This document shows, piece after piece, positions 27,561 to 35,962 of a stretch of DNA of 48,685 nt. Made by a program: the position numbers and the translations under genes. The notes beneath the pieces are model-generated. The model saw only the letters and a list, made by a program, of their open reading frames with translations. It was not told the origin of the DNA and did not search any database. The stretch lies in NCBI GenBank assembly GCA_030426395.1, contig JAUHYE010000014.1, forward strand, positions 1 through 48,685, read 5' to 3'. The number at the start of each line of letters is the position of its first letter. The first letter of the stretch is position 1. This stretch comes from Phycisphaerae bacterium (GTDB lineage: Bacteria > Planctomycetota > Phycisphaerae > Phycisphaerales > UBA1924).

Positions 27561-28409
27561 ATGAACGCCAGTCTTGAGAGCAGCAAGGTCATCGACAGCG
27601 ACGAGGCACGCAAGGCCCAGGCCGCCGCCGACAAGGCCCCATTCCAGGCTTCGGCCGACATCGACCCCTCCAAGTTCTTCATTACCCAGAACATGGACGG
27701 CTACACCGAGGAGAACCACGAGGTCTGGCGCATCCTCTATAGCGAGCGGATGAAGACCCTCGACCAGCAGGCCTCCACCGTCTTCCTCGAGGGCATGCGC
27801 GCCATCGGCCTGCCCAGCGACGCCGTGCCCGAGGTCGCCGCCATCAACGCCAACCTGGCCCAGCGTACCGGCTGGCAGAGCCGCCCCGTGCCGGGCTACC
27901 TGCCCGCCAAGGCCTTCTTCGCCTGCCTCGCTTCGGGCCAATTCCCCACCACCATCACCATCCGCCCCCGGAAACAACTCCACTACCTGCCCGAGCCGGA
28001 CATCTTCCACGACATCTTCGGCCACGTCCCACTCCACGCCGACCCGGTCTTCGCCGAGTTCCTGCGCACCTACGGCCAGGCCGCCCTGCACTGCGACGAC
28101 CCCTACCACATCGAGCGCCTGGGCCGCCTCTTCTGGTTCACCGTCGAGTTCGGCCTCATCAAGGAAGAAGGCAGGACCAAACTCTACGGCAGCGGCCTCA
28201 TCAGCAGCCTGGGCGAGAGCGAGCACGCCCTGCGCAGCCCCAACGTCGACCGCCGCCCCTTCGACATGGACCGCGTCTGCGAAACCCCCTTCGAGATCGA
28301 CCACTACCAGCCGATCCTCTACGTGCTCGAGAGCTTCGAGCAGTTACGGGACTCGATGAACAAGTATGCGGAACGGGTGATGAATGCGAGGAAGACGAGC
28401 GCGGCCTAA
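27561..28409 (+). CDS. phhA: Phenylalanine 4-monooxygenase
   Basis: A 282-residue aromatic amino acid hydroxylase that converts Phe to Tyr with tetrahydrobiopterin, O2 and iron. The iron ligands are visible: two His in DIFHDIFGHVPLH and Glu in FWFTVEFGL. LHYLPEPDIFHD and YGSGLISSLGE are typical of bacterial PhhA. The ATG at 27561 follows GGAGGGCAC and removes a frame extension from 27321. A pterin cofactor supply is not seen in the window. The stop overlaps the convergent YcxB-like gene by four bases (CTAA). Confidence 0.94.
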   Translation: MNASLESSKVIDSDEARKAQAAADKAPFQASADIDPSKFFITQNMDGYTEENHEVWRILYSERMKTLDQQASTVFLEGMRAIGLPSDAVPEVAAINANLAQRTGWQSRPVPGYLPAKAFFACLASGQFPTTITIRPRKQLHYLPEPDIFHDIFGHVPLHADPVFAEFLRTYGQAALHCDDPYHIERLGRLFWFTVEFGLIKEEGRTKLYGSGLISSLGESEHALRSPNVDRRPFDMDRVCETPFEIDHYQPILYVLESFEQLRDSMNKYAERVMNARKTSAA

Positions 28410-28990
28410 CCGCACACTGGTGCTCGTCCCCGGATAAGTGCATCGAGCTCGTGCTTGTCTGAAACAACCCGATCCGGCAATCGCAACAACATCTCATTGC
28501 TGGCACGCAAGTACCACGCATTATCGACGTGGATCGCGCGATCGATCGACTCCCAGGGAAAGAACATCACGATGCCGTCATGCTCGTGCGTGATGCCCTC
28601 TTCGTCCAGCCGAAAGAGGTTCGGTGTCAAATTGGACGTGTCCGTGGTCCGACTGATGAGCCGCTCAAGCCTCCGCAAAGCGGCCCCGCTCATCGGTTCT
28701 CGCGTTGCGGCACGCACCACCTGGTATATCCAGACAACAACGAAGACGACCAGACCCGCAATGAAGCTCGGTCGCAGGCTCGCGCCATGATTGATAAGTG
28801 CAATGATCGTGAACAACCCCACCACCGCCAGCGCACCAAGGAGTGGGAACACGAGTGCGCCAATCACCGCCTTCTGGCGAGCGACCCCTCGCATCTTGGG
28901 CGAGTCAAAGCCTCGGGCAGCCTGCACCCGCACCGCGACCACATCTTCCGGCGTTGGCGTGAACTCGACCTCGATCACAGGCTCATGCAT
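28406..28990 (-). CDS. YcxB-like membrane protein
   Basis: A 194-residue protein with two hydrophobic helices (AVIGALVFPLLGALAVVGLF and SFIAGLVVFVVVWIYQV) and a C-terminal beta domain: LFRLDEEGITHEHDG, MFFPWESIDRAIHVDNAWYL and LPDRVVSDKHELDAL. The arrangement of a helical hairpin followed by a beta domain with W-x-x-I resembles YcxB-like proteins, whose function is unknown. The start is the ATG at 28990. It is convergent with phhA and ends within its stop codon; no other operon partner is obvious. Confidence 0.7.
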   Translation of the reverse strand: MHEPVIEVEFTPTPEDVVAVRVQAARGFDSPKMRGVARQKAVIGALVFPLLGALAVVGLFTIIALINHGASLRPSFIAGLVVFVVVWIYQVVRAATREPMSGAALRRLERLISRTTDTSNLTPNLFRLDEEGITHEHDGIVMFFPWESIDRAIHVDNAWYLRASNEMLLRLPDRVVSDKHELDALIRGRAPVCG

Positions 28991-29024
28991 GCGAGCTTAG
29001 ATTAGGCTGGCCGCTTGTCGCGAC

Positions 29025-29918
29025 TCACCCACACCCAGCCGCAAACTCGTTCTGGAACCGCAGGAAATCGAACAGCGTCAGCTCCCCATCGCCGTCGAAG
29101 TCGGCCGCCAGGTCGCCCGCGTCGAACAGGTTCTGGAACTCGAGGAAGTCGAAGATGGTCAGTTGGCCGTCCTCGTCCAGATCAACCCGGCAATCCGTGC
29201 CGCACACGTCCTGCATGATCGCCAGCCCCTGCACTGCAAATGCGGGGCCGATCAGGCCCAAGTCGACCAACTCCAGCGTGTCCACGTCGACGCGGTAGAA
29301 GTTGCCGCTCACTGACACGCTCAGGTACAGCGCCCGCTCGGCCCGGTCGAACGCCAGCCCGCGCCAGTTGCGTACCGGCAGCACCAGCGGCAGTTCGGTC
29401 ACCTCGGCCGTGTCGGGGTCGATGGTCACGATGCGCTGCGTCAGGGCGCTCACGCCGTACAGCGTGTTGGTGTCACAGTCGAAGGCGAGCCCCTCAACCT
29501 CATTGGCGCCCACCAGTTCGCCCACGATGGCCGACGCGCCCGTAGCCGGGTCGACCGTGTACAGCCGGTTGTTGTTGTTGTCGCTCACATAGATCACGTC
29601 ACGGCCCGCGTCGTACGCAAGCCCGTTCGCGTTGCTCGCCCCGGTCACCGGCGCCAGCAGCAGCGTCGCGCCCGTGTCGGGGTTGATGGTGAACACCGAG
29701 TTGAACCCCGCATCGACGCCGTACAGCGTGTTGCGACCGGCGTCATAGGCCAGCCCCTGCGGCTGCACGCCCACGGGCGCGCGGAACACCGTCGACCCGC
29801 TCGTGCGGCTCATCTCGACAAGCTGGTTGGGGTTCAGGGTCCCGCCGAAGATGGTGCCATCCTGTCCCAACGCGGCGACGGCAACGCTCGCCACGACAAG
29901 GCCGCTCAACTTCATCAT
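29025..29918 (-). CDS. Secreted beta-propeller protein with GC-type dockerin-like tail
   Basis: The 297-residue protein has a short signal peptide (LSGLVVASVAVAALGQ) and repeated propeller-like blades of about 42 residues: PQGLAYDAGRNTLYGVD, ANGLAYDAGRDVIYVSD, VEGLAFDCDTNTLYGVS and WRGLAFDRAERALYLSV. The tail has two calcium loops (DLDEDGQLTIFDFLEFQN and DFDGDGELTLFDFLRFQN) ending FAAGCG, one residue longer than its paralogues. It presumably binds at the cell surface. The ATG at 29918, with GAGGAGAGAG upstream, is chosen; the next ATG at 29915 is equally possible. Confidence 0.86.
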   Translation of the reverse strand: MMKLSGLVVASVAVAALGQDGTIFGGTLNPNQLVEMSRTSGSTVFRAPVGVQPQGLAYDAGRNTLYGVDAGFNSVFTINPDTGATLLLAPVTGASNANGLAYDAGRDVIYVSDNNNNRLYTVDPATGASAIVGELVGANEVEGLAFDCDTNTLYGVSALTQRIVTIDPDTAEVTELPLVLPVRNWRGLAFDRAERALYLSVSVSGNFYRVDVDTLELVDLGLIGPAFAVQGLAIMQDVCGTDCRVDLDEDGQLTIFDFLEFQNLFDAGDLAADFDGDGELTLFDFLRFQNEFAAGCG

Positions 29919-30030
29919 GTCTCTCTCCTCAAGGGGTCAATTGGGGTGGCCCACGAGTGGTGCAGCATACACGCTACTGCCCAGCACGCCTACCCCGTTA
30001 CACCCGCACCACCAATTCGATGCGTCCAAT

Positions 30031-30063
30031 AAGAAACACCCCGCCCTCCCCAGGCACGGGGTG
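30031..30063 (-). terminator. Terminator of the small exported protein gene
   Basis: On the minus strand CACCCCG and CGGGGTG pair around a 13-nt loop and are followed by TTTCTT. It lies about 33 bp after the stop of 30096-30566. Confidence 0.65.
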
Positions 30064-30095
30064 CTCTCTCACAGAGTCGAGACCGTGATTCCGAT

Positions 30096-30566
30096 TCAGC
30101 CGATGGCGCGGGCAACAGCGTCGCGGATCGCGCTCACGCCGCGACGACCGGCCATACCGATGTCCTCGCGAGCGCCGGCAGCCGCATCACGCACGCGATG
30201 GATCAGCGCACGATCGGCACCAAGCCGGGTCAGCAGCGAAACACAGTGACGCTCGATGTGGCTCACCCGGCCCGTGCCCGCCATCGCGGCGTTGGCCACA
30301 GCCTGGGTGCCGCGACGGCCGGCGGCGATGATGTCCTCATCCGAAGCGCCCGCCCGGTCGAGACGCGCGATGCGGCCGATGGTCTCTTGGGTGATGTCGC
30401 CGATGGCCGCCGACGTGCGGTCGGCCACTTCGCCCATCTGGGCCACACAGCGATGGGCAACCATGGTCGGGTCGGGGCTGTCGTTGCCCAACCCCTGGGC
30501 CAGCGATGTGGTGGCGGTCAGCAGGCAGGCCAGCAGGGCCGCCATGATCGAGATGCTCCTGGTCAT
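30096..30566 (-). CDS. Small exported helical protein of unknown function
   Basis: A 156-residue protein with a clear signal peptide (ISIMAALLACLLTATTSLAQ) and an all-helical mature part rich in Ala and Arg, with two Cys residues (HRCVAQMG and RHCVSLL) and a repeated R-R-G/A-T-pattern (AAGRRGTQAVANAAM, MAGRRGVSAIRDAVA). I do not recognise the family. AAGGAGC is 7 nt before the ATG at 30566, which is preferred over an upstream TTG at 30572. It is divergent from truA across 135 bp and followed by its own terminator. Confidence 0.75.
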   Translation of the reverse strand: MTRSISIMAALLACLLTATTSLAQGLGNDSPDPTMVAHRCVAQMGEVADRTSAAIGDITQETIGRIARLDRAGASDEDIIAAGRRGTQAVANAAMAGTGRVSHIERHCVSLLTRLGADRALIHRVRDAAAGAREDIGMAGRRGVSAIRDAVARAIG

Positions 30567-30701
30567 CTTCAAGCTCCTTTATCTCACCGTCTCGATTCTC
30601 TTCTCGCGGTCGACCCCCCAGAGGCCGGCCCGGGGGATCAACGCCCGCCACCACCCACTATTGCGGCCCCCGCTGGCCATTTGCACCGTACCCTCAACCC
30701 C

Positions 30702-31610
30702 GTGCCCACCTACCGCCTCACCCTGGCCTACGACGGCACCGCCTTCTGCGGCTGGCAGAAGCAGGAACCGCCGGCCCCAGCCGATGGCCTGCCCCTGGCC
30801 ACCGCCTCGGCCGTCCACCACGCCGACCCATCCCTGCCCGCCCCACCGGGCCGGGTGGCCCTTCGGACCGTCCAAGCCGTGGCCGAGCAGGCGGTCCGCC
30901 AGATCGTTCGCGAGCCCATCATCCTGACGGGGGCCAGCCGCACCGACGCCGGGGTCCACGCGCACGGCCAGACCGCCGCCTTCACCTGCTCCGACGGTAC
31001 CGACCCCGCCCGACACGGCGGCGGCTGGCCCCTCGAGCGCGGCCTGGACACCCTCGTCCGAGCCATCAACGGCCGCCTGCCCGAAGACGTGCTCGTCAGC
31101 TACGCCCAGCCGGTGCACGATGGCTTCAATCCCATCGGCGACGCCGAGCGAAAGGCTTACACCTACACCTTCCACGACCACCACCGGCGGCCGCTCTTCG
31201 ACCGGGCCTTCGTCACCCACACCCACCACACGCTCGACGCCGACGCCATGCACACCGCCGCCCAGCACCTTGTGGGCGAGCACGACTTCGCCGCCTTCAC
31301 GCAGATCAACCACGACCGCCAGCACACCGTGCGCACCATCTACGACCTCGCCGTCGAGCGCACCAGCGAGCACCGCGTCCGCATCACCGTCACCGGCAGC
31401 GGCTTCCTCTACAACATGGTCCGCATCATCGCCGGCACCCTGCACGAAGTGGGCCGCGGCAAATTCTCCCAGAGCGCCATACCAGCCATGCTTGCCAGCA
31501 AAGACCGACGCCAGACGGGACCGACCTCCGGACCATCGGGGTTGTGCCTCGAGTGGATCCACTACCCGGGCGATGAAACCGGCGTATTTCCGCCACTTTT
31601 GCGTGACTGA
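30702..31610 (+). CDS. truA: tRNA pseudouridine(38-40) synthase TruA
   Basis: A 302-residue TruA forming pseudouridine at tRNA positions 38-40. RLTLAYDGTAFCGWQKQE opens the fold, the catalytic Asp is in TGASRTDAGVHAHGQ, and YNMVRIIAGTLHEVGRG is the characteristic C-terminal stretch. About 32 extra residues (PPAPADGLPLATASAVHHAD onward) lie between GWQKQE and RTVQAVAEQAV, a loop that is only a few residues in E. coli TruA. There is no ATG ahead of YRLTLAYDG; GTG at 30702 is the best start. No strong ribosome site is seen. Confidence 0.92.
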   Translation: MPTYRLTLAYDGTAFCGWQKQEPPAPADGLPLATASAVHHADPSLPAPPGRVALRTVQAVAEQAVRQIVREPIILTGASRTDAGVHAHGQTAAFTCSDGTDPARHGGGWPLERGLDTLVRAINGRLPEDVLVSYAQPVHDGFNPIGDAERKAYTYTFHDHHRRPLFDRAFVTHTHHTLDADAMHTAAQHLVGEHDFAAFTQINHDRQHTVRTIYDLAVERTSEHRVRITVTGSGFLYNMVRIIAGTLHEVGRGKFSQSAIPAMLASKDRRQTGPTSGPSGLCLEWIHYPGDETGVFPPLLRD

Positions 31611-31687
31611 TCGCGTCTCTCTCCGCTCTGTGGTAGAGCGGGAACCCACGTTCCCGATCCCCTCGGAAACACGCAAGGAGAACGCAG

Positions 31688-32575
31688 ATGCTTCGCAAGA
31701 CCCTCTTCGCCCTCGCCGCCGCCGGCCTGGCCGCCACCGCCCAGGCCGACCGCATGTACGCCGTCGATGCAAGCACCGACAGCCTCTATACCTTCGATAG
31801 CGAGACCGGCGCCACGCTCAGCATGATCGGCCCGCTCCATCCCGACCCGACCCGCTACGTCACCCCCGTCAGCATGGCCGTGACCAACTCGGGGCTCATC
31901 TACGTCATCAACAACAGCCCCGACAGCGACGAGGGCCTCAGCCGAGTTGATCCCGCGACGGGCCTGGCCACCCACATCGGCGGAGACGTGCGCGGCTCGA
32001 TCTCCATCGGTCCCGGAAGCGTGATCTACGGCACCGACCTCGCCGGCCGCCTCGGCACCGTCAGCTCGTCCACCGGCACCGTCCGCTTGCTCGGCGGATC
32101 GACACTGCCCCGCCTCTTCGGCCTCGACTACAACACCCGCGACGGCTTCTTCTACGGCATCACGAGCGCCAGCCCGGGCTCCATCCCCGAGTTGCTGAAG
32201 ATCAATGCCTCGACCGGCGCCCTCGTCGCCACCATCCCCCTGAGCACCACCATCGTCGGCAGCGCCCCGGGCAGCATCGCCTTCCAACGCGACGGCACGC
32301 TCGTCATGACCGAGAACGGGCGCCGCCTGTGGGAGATCAACATCACTACCGGCCTGACCACGCTACGGGCCATCACGGCCAATGCGCCCCAGGGCCTGGG
32401 CCTTGCCCCTTGCATCGCAGACTTCGACGGCAACGGCACGCTCGACCTGTTCGACTTCCTCGCCTTCCAGAACGCCTTCGATGCGGGTGAGTTGGAAGCC
32501 GACCTCGACGGCGACGGCGTCCTCACGCTCTTCGATTTCCTGGCCTTCCAGAACGAGTTCGACGCCGGCTGCTAA
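31688..32575 (+). CDS. Secreted protein with GC-type dockerin-like tail
   Basis: A 295-residue protein with a signal peptide (TLFALAAAGLAATAQA), a propeller-like domain with repeated blades (MYAVDASTDSLYTFDSETGA, LSRVDPATGLATHIGG, LFGLDYNTRDGFFYGI, LWEINITTGLTTLRAI) and a C-terminal dockerin-like tail: DFDGNGTLDLFDFLAFQN, DLDGDGVLTLFDFLAFQN and FDAGC. Propeller plus dockerin is the same architecture as 29025-29918, so they are likely paralogues. AAGGAGAA precedes the ATG at 31688. Ligand unknown. Confidence 0.87.
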   Translation: MLRKTLFALAAAGLAATAQADRMYAVDASTDSLYTFDSETGATLSMIGPLHPDPTRYVTPVSMAVTNSGLIYVINNSPDSDEGLSRVDPATGLATHIGGDVRGSISIGPGSVIYGTDLAGRLGTVSSSTGTVRLLGGSTLPRLFGLDYNTRDGFFYGITSASPGSIPELLKINASTGALVATIPLSTTIVGSAPGSIAFQRDGTLVMTENGRRLWEINITTGLTTLRAITANAPQGLGLAPCIADFDGNGTLDLFDFLAFQNAFDAGELEADLDGDGVLTLFDFLAFQNEFDAGC

Positions 32576-32791
32576 GAGCCCAGGAGAATGCCAAAGTTAG
32601 CATTTACCCACATGCATGGAACAAGCCGCAACAGATTGCGAATAGAAGATTGACAGAGCATGACAAAGCCCGGGCCAATTCAGGCCCACCCGCATGAGAA
32701 TAAGTGGGTAAAAGGCCTCAACACACCACACCAGGCATGGCCAGCGTCCGGACTCATCCCCCGGCCCCTGGCCATGCCTTCTTTTGTGCGC

Positions 32792-34495
32792 TCAGCGGCG
32801 GTTGTCTTCTTCCTCGTCGTCGCCGAAGACGAACACCTCGGCGTCCTCGAAGACCTCTCCCCCGATTTCACCACCAACACCATCCTCGTCGACGAACGGC
32901 TCGCCATCACCCCCGCCCTCACCGGGAATGCGGAACAGGCTCTCGATCTCCTCGGGCGTCAGTTCGAGGTCCTCGCCCCGGTCGAGCGCGCTGGTGTCGA
33001 TCAGCCCGCGCTTGTCGCGCTTCTCGGCTTCCTCGCGACGCTTATCGAACTGCTTGCGACTCCGCACGAACACCCGGAACGGGATCTCGTCGAACGGCGC
33101 CTGCTCGCGCAAACGGTTCATCAGGTACCGCATGTAATTGGGCGTGAACAGCTTGGGCTCGTTCACCACCATCGCGATCGTCGGCGGGGCCGTCCCGACC
33201 TGCGCCACATAGAACACCCGGGCCATGGTGCCCAGCTTGTTGCTCGGCCCGCGCTTCTCCAGGATGCTCCGCACCAGCCGGTTGAGCGCCCCCGTCGATA
33301 CCCGCTCGTGTGCCTGCCCCTTCAGGTCGAAGGCCAAGTCCAGCACGCCATCGACGTTCAGCCCCTGCTTCGCGCTCAAGAGCGCAATGGGAGCAAACGG
33401 CAAACCCTTGAACCCCTCGCGCACGTACTTCTCGTACCGCTCGGGCGTCACGGGCCGGCCCTTGTCGTCGGTCTGCCCCTCGGCCAGGTCCCACTTGTTC
33501 ACGCCGATGATCGTCGGCTTGAACGCGTTCTGGCACAGCATGGCGAGCTGCTGGTCGACCTGGCTCGTCGGCTCGGTCGCGTCGACCATCAGCAGCACCA
33601 CGTCCGCACGGTCGATGGCCCGCTGCACCCGATCGAACGCGAACCACTCCACGCGGCCCTGGAAGCTCTTCTTCCGCCGCATGCCCGCCGTGTCGATCAC
33701 GATGATCCGCTTGCCATCCTTCTCCACCAGCACGTCGATGGCGTCGCGCGTCGTGCCGGCGATCTCCGACACGATCACCCGCTCGGCCCCCGCCAGCGCG
33801 TTCACCAGCGTGCTCTTGCCCGCGTTGCGCTTGCCGATGACCGCGATCGACAAATCAGCCGGCGGCGTGCTGGCCGTCTCCTCGTCGTCGGGCAGCAGCT
33901 CGTACAGCCGATCGCTCAGATCGCGCCGCATGTAGTTGTTCTTGGCGCTGCACATGAGCGGCTCGCCAAAACCCAGCGCGCTCATCTCGTACGCGTGGGT
34001 CTCCCACTTGGGCCCGTCCACCTTCGTCGCCACCACGTGCACCGGCGCCCGCTTGCCCAGGCTCGGGTCGAGTTTGGCAAGGTGGGCACGATCCTTCCGC
34101 CCCAGCTTCTGTTCGCGCAGCAGGCGGGCGATCTCCTCGTCGCGCGGCGTCAGCCCCGCCTGCACGTCGATGCAGAACAAAATCAGGTCTGCATCGGCCA
34201 CCGCCGCCTCGATCTGCCCCTCCACGTCGTCGGTCAGGGTCGACAGGTCGGCCCCCACCTCGTCAAACCGCTGGCCCTCGGCCACGTAGACCCCATAACC
34301 ACCCGTGTCGGTGATCTCCACGGGCCGCTCGCCCCGCCCGTCGCTGTGGGCCAGGTCGATGATCGTCGTCACGCGATCGCGCGTCACCCCCGGCATGTCG
34401 TCGACGATCGACACCTTCGAGTGGGCCAGCATGTTCATCAGCGAGCTCTTGCCCACATTGGGCCGGCCCACGATCGCGATCCGTGGTATAGGCAT
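32792..34495 (-). CDS. der: Ribosome biogenesis GTPase Der (EngA)
   Basis: A 567-residue protein with two tandem GTPase domains and a KH-like end, acting in 50S subunit maturation. Domain 1: GRPNVGKSSL, DTGGYG and, unusually, ATKVDG where NKxD is expected. Domain 2: GKRNAGKSTL, DTAGMRRKK and GVNKWDLAEG, all standard. KLFTPNYMRYLMNRLREQAP belongs to the KH-like domain. Beyond it are about 80 residues of charged linker and a very acidic tail (VFVFGDDEEEDNRR), longer than the usual 440-490 residue enzymes. The ATG at 34495 removes an upstream frame extension. Confidence 0.94.
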   Translation of the reverse strand: MPIPRIAIVGRPNVGKSSLMNMLAHSKVSIVDDMPGVTRDRVTTIIDLAHSDGRGERPVEITDTGGYGVYVAEGQRFDEVGADLSTLTDDVEGQIEAAVADADLILFCIDVQAGLTPRDEEIARLLREQKLGRKDRAHLAKLDPSLGKRAPVHVVATKVDGPKWETHAYEMSALGFGEPLMCSAKNNYMRRDLSDRLYELLPDDEETASTPPADLSIAVIGKRNAGKSTLVNALAGAERVIVSEIAGTTRDAIDVLVEKDGKRIIVIDTAGMRRKKSFQGRVEWFAFDRVQRAIDRADVVLLMVDATEPTSQVDQQLAMLCQNAFKPTIIGVNKWDLAEGQTDDKGRPVTPERYEKYVREGFKGLPFAPIALLSAKQGLNVDGVLDLAFDLKGQAHERVSTGALNRLVRSILEKRGPSNKLGTMARVFYVAQVGTAPPTIAMVVNEPKLFTPNYMRYLMNRLREQAPFDEIPFRVFVRSRKQFDKRREEAEKRDKRGLIDTSALDRGEDLELTPEEIESLFRIPGEGGGDGEPFVDEDGVGGEIGGEVFEDAEVFVFGDDEEEDNRR

Positions 34496-34579
34496 AGGCC
34501 CAATCGTACGCCGGTCGGCCCCCCGCCCCGGCCCCATCGGCCCGGACTGGCCGGCCAGAACCCCCTACCATCGCCAGTC

Positions 34580-34846
34580 ATGGAAAACCTCACCCCCGGC
34601 GCCACCGTGCGTATCACCCAGCAGTTCCCCCGCATGAGCGGCACGATGGTCACCACCGTCGAGGGCGTCGTCGTCCGCGTCGGCCAGGAAAAGTCCGGCT
34701 CCTGGTTCGCCCACACCAAGGACAACAAGGTCTGGATCGACCGCGTCGAGCTCCGCAAGAAGGACGGCGAGCTCGTCGTCCTCAACCTCGACCGCTTCTC
34801 GGCCGTCGAGGTGCTGGAAACGCCCAAGGCCGGAACGACCGGCTGA
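34580..34846 (+). CDS. Small conserved-looking protein of unknown function
   Basis: An 88-residue, beta-rich, SH3-barrel-like protein (VRITQQFPRMSGTMVTTVEG, VVRVGQEKSGSWFAHTKDN, VWIDRVELRKKDGELVVLNL). I do not recognise a named family. It starts at the ATG at 34580, 84 bp from the divergent der gene, and ends 9 bp before the next lipoprotein gene, so the two are probably co-transcribed. No signal peptide is seen, so it is probably cytoplasmic. Confidence 0.75.
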   Translation: MENLTPGATVRITQQFPRMSGTMVTTVEGVVVRVGQEKSGSWFAHTKDNKVWIDRVELRKKDGELVVLNLDRFSAVEVLETPKAGTTG

Positions 34847-34855
34847 GGCAACCCG

Positions 34856-35635
34856 ATGACGCCAGGGCCCCGAGCCATCTCAGCCCTGCTGCTCGCCCTG
34901 GCATTGCTCATTCCCCTTTCCGCCTGTGGCGCCCGCGGCGGGACCATCATCACCATCCGGGGCTCCGACCCCGACGAAGCGGAAGCCCTCCGGGCGTACT
35001 TCCCGCGCATCGAGACCGCCGTCGATGAGGTCGTCGCCGCCTACGGCATCGAGCACCTGACCGTCCGCGTCATCATCAAACCACTGGGCGGCCTGGGCGA
35101 GACCACGCCCGAAATCAGCTACACCGCCCGCGTGTTCGGTGGCAGCGTCTCGCTCAACAAACGACTCCTGCTCGACCCGCCGGACAACCTCGACGAAGTC
35201 CTGCTCGGCCTGTTCGCACACGAGCTGGCCCATGCCATGCATTACGACGCGATGAACACCGTCGACCTGATCATCTTCGGGCAGCGCTATCTCGCGTTCT
35301 ATAACAACCCCAACGGCGCCAACCAGAAGTGGGCCCGCTCCTACGAACGCCTGACCGACCTCACCGCCATCGCCCACGGCTTCGCCGGCCCCCTGGCCGC
35401 CCAGAAGCAAGCCAGCACGCACAACATCGAGAAGTATCGCCCCCGGAAGGTCTGGGACTTCTACCTCACCGGAGACGAGATCGCCCTCGCGGCCATGGAC
35501 GGCTCCGACCTGACCCAGCGCATCGACGCCCGGCTCGAAGAAGTGAAACTTCCCAGCCTGACCAACTGGGCCAAGCGCCGCCTGCTACCCCTGGTCGAAC
35601 AGCCCGAGACCCTTGCCCTCTCGACGCACGATTGA
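34856..35635 (+). CDS. Putative lipoprotein with HExxH metallopeptidase motif
   Basis: A 259-residue exported protein: LLLALALLIPLSACGARG has a lipobox (LSAC). The motif HELAHAMHYDAM is a gluzincin/minigluzincin-type HExxH with two His and Glu. Downstream, ERLTDLTAIAHGFA may contribute the third ligand (Glu or Asp), as expected for such peptidases. No family name can be given from sequence alone. It lies 9 bp after the 88-residue gene. The following 327 bp separate it from the phage-like cassette. Confidence 0.75.
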   Translation: MTPGPRAISALLLALALLIPLSACGARGGTIITIRGSDPDEAEALRAYFPRIETAVDEVVAAYGIEHLTVRVIIKPLGGLGETTPEISYTARVFGGSVSLNKRLLLDPPDNLDEVLLGLFAHELAHAMHYDAMNTVDLIIFGQRYLAFYNNPNGANQKWARSYERLTDLTAIAHGFAGPLAAQKQASTHNIEKYRPRKVWDFYLTGDEIALAAMDGSDLTQRIDARLEEVKLPSLTNWAKRRLLPLVEQPETLALSTHD

Positions 35636-35962
35636 TGTCCCGCACATCATGATTCCAAGATCACGCCTGCTTCTAAAAGCCGCTCACGCTCTCCCCGCTT
35701 CGCCGTCCCACACGGCTTTTCTTTTCCTCTGTGCCTCTGTGGTTATCTCCACTTTCGCGCGCACGTATTGACGCCATCCGCTTCTGGCGCACAACAAATC
35801 TGGAAGCAGGCCAAAGCCCGACAACTCAAGGGCGAATACAACCGCGCACGCGCACCCCACCACCACCCCCGCGCGCCCACACCCGTCCGACCGCCCGTTG
35901 GGTGACAGGCCCCCGAGTTCACGGGGCCAGCACCAAACGCCCTTTTGCAAGGGAGGTCGCCC
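35636..35962. other. Non-coding junction upstream of the phage-like cassette
   Basis: No gene of normal kind is supported. Around 35717-35750 is a pyrimidine-rich stretch, CCTCTGTGCCTCTGTGGTT, whose inverse complement reads as the ACCACAGAGGCACAGAGG type of sequence I recall as a dispersed element in several bacterial phyla. A TTG-started frame at 35768-35905 encodes 45 residues (GAQQIWKQAKARQLKGEYNR) but has no supporting evidence. No terminase gene is here. Confidence 0.6.

Noticed and set aside
32576-32791. Inverted repeat TTTACCCAC/GTGGGTAAA (32603-32611, 32704-32712) enclosing a TTGACA-like box
   Set aside because: The arms are only 9 bp apart by 92 bp, and no matching -10 or compact fold could be shown; it is probably chance in a less GC-rich gap.
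35768-35905. 45-codon TTG-started frame containing GAQQIWKQAKARQLKGEYNR, possible terminase remnant
   Set aside because: Too short, Pro/His-rich end, no ribosome site and no recognisable terminase motif.
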